A DNA stretch of 64,000 nt from an uncultured Catenibacillus sp. (GCA_934339005.1 CAKRHR010000010.1:1-64000); one strand, 5' to 3'. Positions 25,971 through 35,108 are shown, counted from the stretch's first letter. Numbers and translations are program-made. The notes: a model not told the origin generated them from the sequence alone.

Positions 25971-26021
25971 AGAACAGAGCTACATTCACAACATATTTTT
26001 ACATGTAGCTCTGTTCTGATA
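25971..26021 (+). terminator. Terminator of Rpn copy 2
   Basis: 15-bp perfect stem AGAACAGAGCTACAT (25971-25985) with ATGTAGCTCTGTTCT (26003-26017), then GATATTTTT. Confidence 0.8.
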
Positions 26022-26024
26022 TTT

Positions 26025-26246
26025 TTAACTATAAATTTTCCAAGCATCTAATGTTGCATATCGCATCCATTGATAATTTTGAGCAATCCACTTCTGTTCC
26101 TCTTTATGTAAATCAAGCATTGTCCGCCCTTTGTGATAGCAAACACAACCTGTAGCATCAGGCAAGAATAAACCTGTATTAAAAAAAGCAACTCCCCTTT
26201 TATCATTTCCCATTCCACCAATAATTCTGATAATCCCCATTCTCAA
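26025..26246 (-). CDS. Small hypothetical protein, doubtful
   Basis: 73 aa, ending in a W/Y-rich tail (YQWMRYATLDAWKIYS). The composition looks protein-like (hydrophobic and charged residues in order, a Cys pair in GCVCYH), but no family is recognised and the ribosome site is weak. It may be the end of an eroded gene. Confidence 0.3.
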   Translation of the reverse strand: MRMGIIRIIGGMGNDKRGVAFFNTGLFLPDATGCVCYHKGRTMLDLHKEEQKWIAQNYQWMRYATLDAWKIYS

Positions 26247-26375
26247 ATTTTTACTATAAAAATATTATAGCACAGATATTTTTTCATTTTGCGCGGGAAA
26301 AGGGTTATTTTTTTACAAGTAAAAAATCAATCTGCTCTGTATATATCCCACATTACCATCGATGCGACCACACAT

Positions 26376-26420
26376 CAAAAAAAGCCCCTCCACCCATTTT
26401 TTCATTCGGGTGGAAGGGCT
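26376..26420 (-). terminator. Terminator of the lipoprotein gene
   Basis: AGCCCCTCCACCC (26383-26395) pairs with GGGTGGAAGGGCT (26408-26420), one mismatch; on the minus strand it is followed by TTTTTTT. Confidence 0.85.
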
Positions 26421-26428
26421 ATGTTTTA

Positions 26429-26500
26429 TGTCATTGTCTTAATCTTGCTGAATTTTTAATGTCATTGTCTTAATTTTACTGAATCTTTAATGTCATTGTT
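26429..26500 (-). repeat. Tandem repeat at the 3' end of the lipoprotein gene
   Basis: Two full units of about 31 bp (ATGTCATTGTCTTAATCTTG and then CTGAATTTTTA) and a third partial unit, covering the last codons, the stop and the first bases after it. The current stop lies in the innermost unit. Confidence 0.65.
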
Positions 26501-27459
26501 TCTGAATAGATTTCATCGTAAGTATCAGAATCTTTAACACTGACTGTCATTTCGAGTTCTTCAATACCTTCGATACTGTTTTCCTCAAAATCTTCTTTTG
26601 ACCATGTCATCTGGGAGTATGCACTGTGATTTCCACCAACTTCGCAGCCCCAGTATGGTTCCATCATAATTCCATTAACAGATACACTATTTGCAGTTAC
26701 ATAGATTGCTTTATCTGTTTTATTTGTGATGTAATATTCTACATATTCTCCGTAATAGTCATCATTAAAAATACCTGTACAGATAATTTTCACATCGTCT
26801 GTATCAACAATGATCTCATCTGTTTCACCTGCTGGTCTTTCATAAACAGCAGCTTTGTCTTCGCCATAAGGATAAACGTGTACAACTTCGTCTTTGAAAA
26901 TATCATCATATGCTTCATCGTATGCGCCAAAATTCAATTCAAAATCTGAAAAATCTTCTCTATTTAAACCTTCCAGATCAGAACTATACCATTCGATAGC
27001 TACATTGGCTTTCTTACCTGCAGCAACATCTGCAGATTCATATGGATTAATTTCAAGACCATTAATTGCTGCTGTGTATAATGATAATGTAAAGTTTGTA
27101 TCAGACTTGTTTTCAATAGTGATTTTCATAACCATATCACCATATTCATCTTCAAGCTGAAGGCTGTTGACTGTCACTGTAGCCCATTCATTATCAATAA
27201 CTGTCTGACCACCGAGGTCAATGACACCGCTTTGAGCGTCTGAATTGTCTTCACCGCCCTGGTCTGCATTATCTGCATTGTCAGCATTATCTGCACCATC
27301 TGTATCAGCAGCATCTGATTTGTCATTCTTTGCCACTGCACCTGTTGTTTCCTTTATGCTATTAAGGGCGTCTTTTAAATCTTTTGCTTTACCGCATGCA
27401 GGCATAGAAAAAATCATTAATCCGGCAAGCACTAATGCTATCAGTCGTTTTGTTTTCAT
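26476..27459 (-). CDS. Secreted lipoprotein with two repeated Ig-like domains
   Basis: 327 aa. Lipoprotein signal with lipobox MPAC (Cys22), an acidic low-complexity spacer with ADNADNAD repeats (about 45-75), then two related beta-sandwich domains of about 120 residues (each with a 'KI-xI-N-K-S/T-D' strand: MKITIENKSDTNF and YYITNKTDKAIYV). These resemble the DUF4352/FxLYD type that binds unknown ligands. Anchored on the outer face of the membrane. Function unknown. GAGAGGAG precedes the ATG. Confidence 0.75.
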   Translation of the reverse strand: MKTKRLIALVLAGLMIFSMPACGKAKDLKDALNSIKETTGAVAKNDKSDAADTDGADNADNADNADQGGEDNSDAQSGVIDLGGQTVIDNEWATVTVNSLQLEDEYGDMVMKITIENKSDTNFTLSLYTAAINGLEINPYESADVAAGKKANVAIEWYSSDLEGLNREDFSDFELNFGAYDEAYDDIFKDEVVHVYPYGEDKAAVYERPAGETDEIIVDTDDVKIICTGIFNDDYYGEYVEYYITNKTDKAIYVTANSVSVNGIMMEPYWGCEVGGNHSAYSQMTWSKEDFEENSIEGIEELEMTVSVKDSDTYDEIYSETMTLKIQ

Positions 27460-27960
27460 AATATCTCTCCTCTCGCTCTACGATTACATTCTGTAATCCC
27501 CTGAACTTATTAAATTATATGTATTTTAAATATACCATATAGTAAACCAAAAATCACTACTTTATTATAATATTTGCAAAATATTACATTATTTCTATCT
27601 GCCTCCTGTTTTTTATAATGACTTCTCCTTCCATTTTTTGAATGGCACATCACTGACCGTTTACTATATAAATATTATATGCTATTCTCCGACTGCAACG
27701 CCCTACCCTATCGTGGAGTTTTTCACTTCTATTTGACATCTTATGAAAAGAATAACGCAATTTTGTACTGTATCGTTTTTCAAATTTCCGCTATCTCTGA
27801 CCAGTTATATATTGAAGTTCTTCTGAAAAAATGTTATTATCAACCTGCTGTGATTTACTTAAACTCACAACAGCAAAGTATCATTCACCGATATATGCGG
27901 TATAAAATAATACTTGAAATACAACAATTTATGATTAATTAAATCCACTTGGAGGTTCTT
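27460..27960. other. AT-rich spacer between divergent genes
   Basis: 500 bp without a credible gene. One 87-codon frame (27679-27942, plus) lacks a ribosome site and has a random look. The trmB ribosome site (TTGGAGG) is at its end. No fold recognised. Confidence 0.4.
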
Positions 27961-28608
27961 ATGCGTTTAAGAAATGTAAAAGGTTCCCGCGAAACGATTG
28001 CGGCTCATGATAAAGTTATTGAAATTGGTACAGAATATAAGGGTAAATGGCATGAATTATTTGGAAATGACAACCCGATTCACATCGAAGTTGGTATGGG
28101 TAAAGGTCAGTTTATTATGACACTTGCCAAAATGCACCCGGAAATTAATTATATCGGCATTGAAAAATATTCAAGCGTGCTTGTGCGTGCCCTTGAAAAA
28201 TGCAGTGACTACGAAGGCAACAATATTCTTTTTATCCGTATGGATGCCGAAGTCATTGCCGATGTATTTGATAAGGACGAAATTGACCAGATTTATCTGA
28301 ATTTCTCAGACCCATGGCCAAAGGACCGGCATGCAAAGCGCCGTCTGACTTCCAAAGAATTCTGGGCACGATATAACTGTTTCTTAAAACCTGAAGGCCG
28401 CGTGATTTTCAAAACAGATAATCGTCCATTGTTTGATTTCTCTCTGGAACAGGTAGAGGAAGCCGGCTGGATACTGGACAATTACACATTTGACCTGCAC
28501 CACAGCGAATATGTGGAGGGCAATGTTATGACCGAATATGAAGAAAAATTTACTGCCAAAGGCAATCCTATCTGCCGACTTGTAGCACACAGAGATGTTT
28601 CCAAATAA
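27961..28608 (+). CDS. trmB: tRNA (guanine-N7-)-methyltransferase TrmB
   Basis: 215 aa; methylates G46 of tRNA with S-adenosylmethionine. Hallmarks: AdoMet site IEVGMGKGQF, acidic loop YIGIEKYSSV, and the family block NFSDPWPKDRHAKRRL near residue 117. Start at MRLRNVKGS because TTGGAGG lies 8 nt before it; the frame continues four codons upstream. Stands alone with its own terminator. Confidence 0.95.
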   Translation: MRLRNVKGSRETIAAHDKVIEIGTEYKGKWHELFGNDNPIHIEVGMGKGQFIMTLAKMHPEINYIGIEKYSSVLVRALEKCSDYEGNNILFIRMDAEVIADVFDKDEIDQIYLNFSDPWPKDRHAKRRLTSKEFWARYNCFLKPEGRVIFKTDNRPLFDFSLEQVEEAGWILDNYTFDLHHSEYVEGNVMTEYEEKFTAKGNPICRLVAHRDVSK

Positions 28609-28630
28609 TTCTATTTCGATATTAAATGAT

Positions 28631-28660
28631 GTTAGGGTCAAAAGATATTTTGCCCCTAAC
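28631..28660 (+). terminator. Hairpin after trmB
   Basis: GTTAGGGTCAAAA pairs with TTTTGCCCCTAAC (28648-28660). T-run is weak, so confidence is moderate. Confidence 0.55.
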
Positions 28661-28670
28661 TTGATGCCAC

Positions 28671-28705
28671 GAATTACTCCGTAGCTAACGCTACTCCCGT
28701 AATTC
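28671..28705 (-). repeat. Palindromic intergenic repeat, copy B
   Basis: GAATTAC...CGTAGC-n4-GCTAC...GTAATTC, the most symmetric of the three copies, in reverse orientation relative to A and C. Just after the trmB hairpin. Confidence 0.75.
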
Positions 28706-28724
28706 TGAAACATTCAAAATCTGC

Positions 28725-28883
28725 TCATTTTCCATGATGCGGCTTATCCGGCTTGCACAGAGGAATTTTGCCAAGGTCTTTTTCAAGACCTTTCATGCAT
28801 TTGCACCAGCGCTCTAATTTTTTACGCAGAAAAACATGGTCGTACAGTACCATTGTCAATTTATGTTTGCAAAAACATTTCAT
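28725..28883 (-). CDS. Possible small Cys-rich protein
   Basis: 52 aa starting MKCFCKHKL, with five Cys (CFC near the start, CKC and a lone C later), a basic helical middle (LRKKLERWCKCMKGLEKDLG) and a PHHGK end. Composition is protein-like and a metal-binding role is possible. The nearest ribosome site, GAGGCG, is part of the terminator stem of the upstream gene, so expression is doubtful. It could also be the remnant of a longer gene. Confidence 0.4.
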   Translation of the reverse strand: MKCFCKHKLTMVLYDHVFLRKKLERWCKCMKGLEKDLGKIPLCKPDKPHHGK

Positions 28884-28890
28884 AAAAGAA

Positions 28891-28948
28891 ACGCCTCAAT
28901 TCCTGAATTTGCATCATACTTTATGATATGCTCAGGATTTGAAGGCGT
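28891..28948 (-). terminator. Terminator of the lipid kinase operon
   Basis: Long stem ACGCCT...TCCTGA (28891-28906) with TCAGGA...AGGCGT (28932-28948) with small bulges; on the minus strand followed by TTCTTTT. Confidence 0.75.
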
Positions 28949-28951
28949 TCT

Positions 28952-29878
28952 TTATTTTACGATTTCGAGTCTGGATTTTGGAACTAGTATCTGCACAGCA
29001 TCCGGCACACACTCAATATGTACCGGCAATGGTCCAAAACGTTCTTTATCAAAATCAAGATTGAATATTCTGTCATCTTCTTTTTCAATGTCTACAGCTT
29101 TTGTTCTGAAATATTTGATACCCGGATGGTCTATCGTCTTTCCCTGACGCAGCTTAAATAATACGCCTGGTGATTTCAGCAAGTCCATCGTATCCAGCGC
29201 AAGCACATCCAGATAACCGTCTGTCAGCGTCTGTATTGGATTTTTTGAACTGCCGCCAGCCATACTTCCGGCATTCCTGATTACAAGCACAGAAGTATCC
29301 ATACTTCCGGTAAATTCCTTAGCTGTAAACTTTAACCGTGCCTTTGAGGTCATATTTTTGCCCGACACACTTCTGGCACTCTGCAAAGCATACGCAAGCT
29401 TTCCGAGAACAGCTTTACTTCGCATTGATGTATCAAATGCAGAATTTATCCCAAGTCCTGCCCCGGCAGAATTAATAAAATAACGGTCATTAACTTTTCC
29501 TGCATCCATCTTAATCGTTTCAAAGCTTTTAATCATACGGCAAAATGACTGCTTACTACCACCCAGTCCTAAAAAATTGGCAAAATCATTTGCCGTACCA
29601 CCCGGAATAATCGCTACAGGAGTATGATTTTCACCTGTAATCACACCATTGACAACATCATGAACCGTGCCATCGCCGCCAACCGCTGTCACAAAATCAT
29701 ATTCTCCCTCAATCATCTTCTGGGCTTCTTTTAAAGCATCTTCTGCTTTATTTGTATAAATTACATCCACATGATTCACTATCTGATTCATCATCAGACA
29801 GCCAATCACACTCTCTGTATAATTCAGTATCTCTTTATCCGACGCAGCCTCATTAATAATAAACTTCGCCCTTTTCAT
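28952..29878 (-). CDS. Diacylglycerol kinase / lipid kinase (YegS/DgkB family)
   Basis: 308 aa. Phosphorylates diacylglycerol or a related lipid at the membrane face. Seen: nucleotide loop VGGDGTVHDVVNG near residue 68, substrate block IPGGTANDFA near 95, and the C-terminal beta-sandwich with GYLDVL. Start at MKRAKFII, AAAGGAAACGAAGAG upstream; an extension into the preceding gene is less likely. Starts 1 bp after the exonuclease stop: an operon. Confidence 0.9.
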   Translation of the reverse strand: MKRAKFIINEAASDKEILNYTESVIGCLMMNQIVNHVDVIYTNKAEDALKEAQKMIEGEYDFVTAVGGDGTVHDVVNGVITGENHTPVAIIPGGTANDFANFLGLGGSKQSFCRMIKSFETIKMDAGKVNDRYFINSAGAGLGINSAFDTSMRSKAVLGKLAYALQSARSVSGKNMTSKARLKFTAKEFTGSMDTSVLVIRNAGSMAGGSSKNPIQTLTDGYLDVLALDTMDLLKSPGVLFKLRQGKTIDHPGIKYFRTKAVDIEKEDDRIFNLDFDKERFGPLPVHIECVPDAVQILVPKSRLEIVK

Positions 29879-29879
29879 A

Positions 29880-30836
29880 TTACTCTTCGTTTCCTTTGTG
29901 TCGTTTTTCCCTGCGCTTTTCAAGCACATCCTTTTTAATCTGACGGATATTCTGTGCAGTCACCTCATCGACAATTCTCAACGTCTTAACTGCAATATAA
30001 TGACCGTCATCCATGCGCTTGAATTTGATTTTACCGCGGATCCAGCCATGCTCAGGGCATAATGCCAGACAATAATAGTTCTTTGTCTTGGATACAAACC
30101 AACGGATCTTTTTTGGCGCCGGACATCCACAAACATAACAGCGTGTACTGCGTACCTCGCGATTTTCAAACGCTGCTTCCTTTGTGGCATATCCACGGGA
30201 AATGTATTTATAATAATTCTCGTATGTCAGATGAATTTCTTCTTTTTTGTTCTGCGGATACTGATAATAATCCATCGTAAAATTATCCAGACATTTTTGT
30301 CTGTCCATCGCTGCAAATACTGCTGCGGTATATCTGGCATCTGCCAGTGCCCGATGAAAATCTCCCAGATTTGAAATATCAAAATATGCTGCTGCTACAT
30401 CCAATGCACTGTTTGTCTGTATATCACTGTAAAAAAGTCTGAAAATCTTCTGCGCATTAATATAATGAAATGGGCCTGGAAGCAAATCCAGCACATGATG
30501 ATAAGAGAGATTTCTCTGAAACTCTGTCATGTCTGTATTGCCCCAGGTCACAAACATAAAATCGTCGCCGCACCATAACAGGAAATCCAATGCTGCATCC
30601 GCAAAAGGAATGCCTGTTTTAAGCATCTCCTCGGAAATACCTGTAAGCTCTTTGGTCTTATAATGGAGTTTTTTGTAAACTCCGGGCTTGATAAACTGGC
30701 TGTAGCTGTCGCATATCTGTAATGATGCATCCAGTTTGACCGCACCGATTTCTATAATTTCAAAGGGCATCCTGCTCTCCGAAGCACCCTTAATCATACT
30801 TTGATTCCATTCGAAATCCACGACTACATAATTCAT
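29880..30836 (-). CDS. DEDDh-type 3'-5' exonuclease with C-terminal zinc-binding extension
   Basis: 318 aa. Exonuclease core about 1-185: ExoI motif VVDFEWNQ (Asp7, Glu9), ExoII around NTDMTEFQRN, ExoIII FHRALADARYTA with the catalytic His and Asp. The last 115 residues carry CYVCG and a CLALCPEH pair that form a zinc-ribbon-like unit, plus a basic tail, probably for nucleic acid binding. Found with the phosphoribosyltransferase (15 bp upstream) and lipid kinase; substrate could be small RNA or DNA. Confidence 0.85.
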   Translation of the reverse strand: MNYVVVDFEWNQSMIKGASESRMPFEIIEIGAVKLDASLQICDSYSQFIKPGVYKKLHYKTKELTGISEEMLKTGIPFADAALDFLLWCGDDFMFVTWGNTDMTEFQRNLSYHHVLDLLPGPFHYINAQKIFRLFYSDIQTNSALDVAAAYFDISNLGDFHRALADARYTAAVFAAMDRQKCLDNFTMDYYQYPQNKKEEIHLTYENYYKYISRGYATKEAAFENREVRSTRCYVCGCPAPKKIRWFVSKTKNYYCLALCPEHGWIRGKIKFKRMDDGHYIAVKTLRIVDEVTAQNIRQIKKDVLEKRREKRHKGNEE

Positions 30837-30851
30837 GAAATAAACAACACC

Positions 30852-31493
30852 TTACAATTTAGAATAGCCGTAACTGTTCACAATCGCCTCGATTTTCTCG
30901 TGATTACGGCAATACGGACAATCCGCATGTGAATATGTATGGTATTCAGGCACATCCTCGGCTGTAAATATCGTCTGAATCTTCATGCCGTGAGATTCTT
31001 TTGCTGCACTGAAAATAGCCGCAATACCACATACCTGTCCTTTGTAATATTCAATACACTCAACAGCTCTGTCAATCGTCTTACCTGTTGTCGCTGAAGC
31101 AACGAGCAGAAGTACCTGCTGATTTGCAATCATTCGCTGTGTATTGTCCCTGAAAATCATCTGCCCCATCTGATTAAATTCAGGTGTAACTACAGAAATA
31201 TTCTTTCCTGTATTCATGGAATATACCGATGTATCTGCCAGAACTTCTGCCATAAATGCACCAATAACCTCTGTGCCGTCCATGCAGATAATCGTATCTA
31301 CAGAAGTATTTGACACATATCTGGATGCCAGCTCTTTCGCAGTTTCACGCGCGTTATTATGACGGCATTTAACTGTAGACATATCAATATACATATTGAT
31401 ATGCGAATGGCTCGTTGCAAAATGACCTTCCATAATTTTGATTCTGGCTTTCGGATTGCTTTTTGATCTTAAATCTCTTAATCTCTGTTCCAT
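30852..31493 (-). CDS. Phosphoribosyltransferase, orotate PRTase-like
   Basis: 213 aa. Type I phosphoribosyltransferase fold; the PRPP loop reads LLVASATTGKTIDRAVE near residue 125, with the preceding acidic pair atypical. The C-terminus carries CPYCRNHEKI, a Cys pair not found in usual OPRTases. Usually annotated as orotate phosphoribosyltransferase in Lachnospiraceae, but it stands apart from pyr genes, so the substrate is unsure. Start at MEQRLRDLRS after GGGGG. Confidence 0.75.
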   Translation of the reverse strand: MEQRLRDLRSKSNPKARIKIMEGHFATSHSHINMYIDMSTVKCRHNNARETAKELASRYVSNTSVDTIICMDGTEVIGAFMAEVLADTSVYSMNTGKNISVVTPEFNQMGQMIFRDNTQRMIANQQVLLLVASATTGKTIDRAVECIEYYKGQVCGIAAIFSAAKESHGMKIQTIFTAEDVPEYHTYSHADCPYCRNHEKIEAIVNSYGYSKL

Positions 31494-31583
31494 ATCCCAT
31501 ACCCCCATAAGATTTTTTAGCAACCTTATTTTACCACACTCCATTATAAATGTACAGTTTTTATAAATGCCGACGCAAAGCGT

Positions 31584-31676
31584 TTACCGTACAGTTGCAT
31601 ATTTTCTTTTAATATTCAATACCAGAGCAACAATGCCCCAGAACATCATAAGAATCACAACACCTGCCTTTTTCAT
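31584..31676 (-). CDS. Small single-span membrane protein
   Basis: 30 aa: MKKAGVVILMMFWG then a hydrophobic helix and a basic tail (NIKRKYATVR). A very strong AAGGGGGAA site 6 nt before the ATG supports translation. 31 bp after the surface protein gene on the same strand, so probably in its transcript. Function unknown. Confidence 0.6.
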   Translation of the reverse strand: MKKAGVVILMMFWGIVALVLNIKRKYATVR

Positions 31677-31707
31677 AAAAATTCCCCCTTCGTTTATAAA
31701 AAGATTT

Positions 31708-34338
31708 TTATTTTGTTTTCTTTTTGTGAATTAACAGTATCGCTGCAGCAATAACTGCACATCCACTGACACAAAGGATACTGATCCATAAAACAGGATT
31801 CATTTCATCACCTGTTTTTGGTGAACCAGAAGTCAGATTACCATTCAGAGTATACGTATTTTCGAAAGTCATTTTATTTACAATATTCTTCTGATCGATC
31901 GTATACCATATGCCATCTTTTGTCTTCTCTGTCTTTATTGCATAAATTTGTAAACTGGTTGTATTTGTATTCAAATCAGTTTTTGGCATAATACCCCATA
32001 CTGCATCCGAATATGTCCAGTTTTTAGTATTACCCTTAACTTCTCGTACGAAGAAACCTTCACATATAAGTTCGTATACTTGTGATGCCGGTCCGCTGAT
32101 AACCATCTTTCCGTCATATGAACCTTTACCATTTGTCTTAATCTGTGCCGTATAAGTAACATCTTTATATTTGATTTCGTTGCTATTTCCAATATTAAAG
32201 ATTTCAAATTTGAATGTTTCCTCACCCGGTGCTATATTGCCATTCTGTTTAACTGTTTTGGTAAATGGTATTTCATAATTTATAACAGGATCATCAACTT
32301 CTTCAGGCTTGTTAAGTGTGTATACATTCTCAAAAGTCATCTGCGCTACAGGCTGTTCCTGATCTATCATATAACGCACACTATCACCAGATTGTTCTTT
32401 CTTTGTTGCGTATATCTGGAAACCATTTTTTTCAGCATCCAAAGCGCCCACAGGCATTACACTCCACACCGCATCCGAGTATGTCCAGTTTTGCGTTGTT
32501 CCTTTAACTTCTCGTACAAAAAAGCCTTCGCATACAAATTCTCTCACCTGTGATGACGGTCCGCTGATAACAAGTTTTCCGTCATATGTTCCTTTGCCAT
32601 TTGTCTTGACAGATGCTGTATATGTAACATCCTTATAATTATTTTCATTACCGTTGCCAATATCAAAAATTTCAAACTTGAAAATCTCTTCGCCCGGTGC
32701 TACATTACCATCTTGTTTAACTGTTTTGGTAAACGGTATTTCATAAGTCACAAGAGGATCTTCCGGTTTATTAAGTGTAAATACATTTTCAAAGGTCATC
32801 CGCTCTACAGGATGTTCATGATCCACACTATAATACACTCCGTTGTCCGACTGTTCTGCTTTCGTCGCATAAATCTGTAATTTACTTTCGCTTGTATCCG
32901 TAGAAATGTCAGGCATCACACTCCATACAACATCCGAATACGTCCAGTTTTCAATCGTTGACTTAACCTCTCGTACAAAAAAGCCTTCACACACAAATTC
33001 TCTGACTTGTGAAACCGGTCCACTGATCACAAGTTCTCCATCATATGCTCCTTTACCGTTTGTCTTAATATCTGCCGTATAAGTAACATCTTTATAGCTG
33101 TTTTCATTACCATTTCCGATATCAAAAATTTCAAATTTAAATGTTTCTTCGCCCGGCGCGATATCTCCGGCCTGTTTAACTGTCTTTGTAAAAGGTATTT
33201 TATAAGTTTCCACACGTTCATCTGTGATAAAGTGCACATTTTTATATAAGTTCAAATGATTATGCCCATCTGCTTGCTGCAAAAGATTAATTTTCGTACC
33301 TTCAGAATCTACAGCCATTGCATAACTCAACGTATACACTGAATCAATCACAGGTGCCGGGTCAATTGCCGGAATATTTTCTACATTTGTATTTTTTGCA
33401 TCAATTTCCACTGCACCAACAGTAAAATCACCGTTACATCCGGAAGGAAACTGTCCATCAAGTATAACTTTGCTTCCACCTTCAATCCTTAAATCACCTC
33501 TGGCCCAGATTGCTGAATCTGCTGTTGATATTGACTGAATATCACCATTATGTATCTTTAAATTTCCTCCTGCAAATAAACCAGGATAATAACTCTTTGC
33601 TGTCACTTTTGAATCATTAATCGTAATATTACCTGAATTAATAAATGCAGCATTACAATTTTCTGCTGTTGATGTAAGCTCTACATCACAGTTATTCTCA
33701 ATATACAGCTCATATGCATCAACACCCGCATATAATCCTGAAGATTTTAGCTTCGTATTGTTTAAATGTACCTTTTTGTCACTGCCAATACCTAAACCTT
33801 CAGGCGCTAAGATTGTCATTTCAATATTTTTAATGGTTACATTGCCCATGGCAGAAATTCCGTCATGTGTACTTCCGCCGACATTGATTGATAAATTTCC
33901 GGTTCCGTCAAACTCAATATCACCGGCAACACCAATACCGCCATCATCAGATAATGTGATTGAATTATTACCATTCAATGTAATTGTCAACTTCAGATTT
34001 TCACTTGAATAAATACCATATCCGGATTTAACTTGCGTAATCACAGCACTGCTTAATGTAATGTTTCCTGTCGCAGGATCATACACTGCAGTCCCGCCGC
34101 CGCAATTTATAGTGAGTTTGTCGCTCGTAAATTCCTCACCATTCACCCAGATTTTGTATTCAACGGCCGAAGCAGGTGCCGGCATATCTTCTACGGACAT
34201 CTCTGCAAAATCTTCCTCAGCTTCCATTTCAGTCGTTGCCACTGGTTCTTCATCAAATTCATCTGCAAATGTATAAGCAGGCATCAAACCTATGATCATT
34301 ACAATACAAAACAAAATACTTAATAACCGTTTCTTCAT
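31708..34338 (-). CDS. Cell-wall surface protein with three pilin-like isopeptide repeats and SPKTG anchor
   Basis: 876 aa. Signal peptide (1-26), a beta-solenoid-like region of short repeats (about 60-330, many G-N-I/L-x-I turns), then three tandem 130-150-residue repeats (33190-32770, 32745-32290, 32275-31855), each opening with IPFTKTVKQ.G and holding FKFEIFDIGN and CEGFFVREV. This matches the Spy0128/FctA-type domain that forms internal Lys-Asn isopeptide bonds. The end has SPKTGDE, a hydrophobic span and HKKKTK: a sorting signal of SPKTG type instead of LPXTG. Start at MKKRLLSILFC by AAAGGAG. A likely adhesin. Confidence 0.85.
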   Translation of the reverse strand: MKKRLLSILFCIVMIIGLMPAYTFADEFDEEPVATTEMEAEEDFAEMSVEDMPAPASAVEYKIWVNGEEFTSDKLTINCGGGTAVYDPATGNITLSSAVITQVKSGYGIYSSENLKLTITLNGNNSITLSDDGGIGVAGDIEFDGTGNLSINVGGSTHDGISAMGNVTIKNIEMTILAPEGLGIGSDKKVHLNNTKLKSSGLYAGVDAYELYIENNCDVELTSTAENCNAAFINSGNITINDSKVTAKSYYPGLFAGGNLKIHNGDIQSISTADSAIWARGDLRIEGGSKVILDGQFPSGCNGDFTVGAVEIDAKNTNVENIPAIDPAPVIDSVYTLSYAMAVDSEGTKINLLQQADGHNHLNLYKNVHFITDERVETYKIPFTKTVKQAGDIAPGEETFKFEIFDIGNGNENSYKDVTYTADIKTNGKGAYDGELVISGPVSQVREFVCEGFFVREVKSTIENWTYSDVVWSVMPDISTDTSESKLQIYATKAEQSDNGVYYSVDHEHPVERMTFENVFTLNKPEDPLVTYEIPFTKTVKQDGNVAPGEEIFKFEIFDIGNGNENNYKDVTYTASVKTNGKGTYDGKLVISGPSSQVREFVCEGFFVREVKGTTQNWTYSDAVWSVMPVGALDAEKNGFQIYATKKEQSGDSVRYMIDQEQPVAQMTFENVYTLNKPEEVDDPVINYEIPFTKTVKQNGNIAPGEETFKFEIFNIGNSNEIKYKDVTYTAQIKTNGKGSYDGKMVISGPASQVYELICEGFFVREVKGNTKNWTYSDAVWGIMPKTDLNTNTTSLQIYAIKTEKTKDGIWYTIDQKNIVNKMTFENTYTLNGNLTSGSPKTGDEMNPVLWISILCVSGCAVIAAAILLIHKKKTK

Positions 34339-34478
34339 AATCGACATCTCCTTTCCGCTCTTTTCCGACAATTTTATGTATAAACGCATCCTCCTTTCAT
34401 CATGTCGGAGTACACCTATGTTATAATTTTATTATACAAGAGCCTTCAATCAATGTCACTGTACGAAGGTACAGTCTT

Positions 34479-35108
34479 TTATTCTTCCAGGTTTACAACA
34501 AGCTTACTTTCGATTGCCGCAGCGATCAACTGCTGCTTTGAATGAAAGCCGCATTTTACCATCATCTGTTTCATATGATATTTCACTGTACGCTCTTCAA
34601 TAAATAATTTTTTCCCAATAGCAGCATACGCATATCCACGGATATAAAGACGTAAAATATTTTTTTGCATATCAGAAAGTTCATCCGACCATGCCTCCCC
34701 AATTTTCACATTTGGAGAACGATCCGGGAAAAAGTGCTTTCCTTCCATAGTCTGTTGTATGACATCCATAATCTCATTTTTTGTATGATCTTTATACCAC
34801 AGACTTTCCACACCAATTTGTCGTGCTTTATCAAGAATTTCCTGGGCAATAAGCGATGTCACTATAATAATTTTAATATGCGGTTGTTGCCGTTTAATTT
34901 TTTCTGCGGCAATCAATCCCGAATGACCATGCTTTGTCTGTACGTTCATCAAAATCAAATCAACACGGTGATTTCCACAATATCGAGGTGCGCACTCTGC
35001 ATCTTCCAAAATATCAGTCAATATATAATTATCGTTCTTATCTAACATCGCTTCAAAAAAACCGGCATCTATTTTATTATCTTCAACAAGCAATATATAA
35101 ATATGCAT
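34479..35108 (-). CDS. LuxR/NarL-type response regulator with atypical receiver
   Basis: 209 aa. Receiver domain (1-120) followed by a LuxR helix-turn-helix (about 145-205, KNILRLYIRGYAYAAIGKKL and EERTVKYHMKQM). The acidic pocket is kept (LLVEDN), as are the Thr and Lys (TS..., WYKD), but the phospho-acceptor Asp is Asn (LILMNVQT). It may act without phosphorylation. No kinase is nearby. Divergent from the lipoprotein and next to the surface protein, which it may control. GGGGGAGG upstream of ATG. Confidence 0.82.
   Translation of the reverse strand: MHIYILLVEDNKIDAGFFEAMLDKNDNYILTDILEDAECAPRYCGNHRVDLILMNVQTKHGHSGLIAAEKIKRQQPHIKIIIVTSLIAQEILDKARQIGVESLWYKDHTKNEIMDVIQQTMEGKHFFPDRSPNVKIGEAWSDELSDMQKNILRLYIRGYAYAAIGKKLFIEERTVKYHMKQMMVKCGFHSKQQLIAAAIESKLVVNLEE

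Noticed and set aside
27679..27942. 87-codon plus-strand frame before trmB
   Set aside because: No ribosome site, AT-driven composition, no domain; likely chance.
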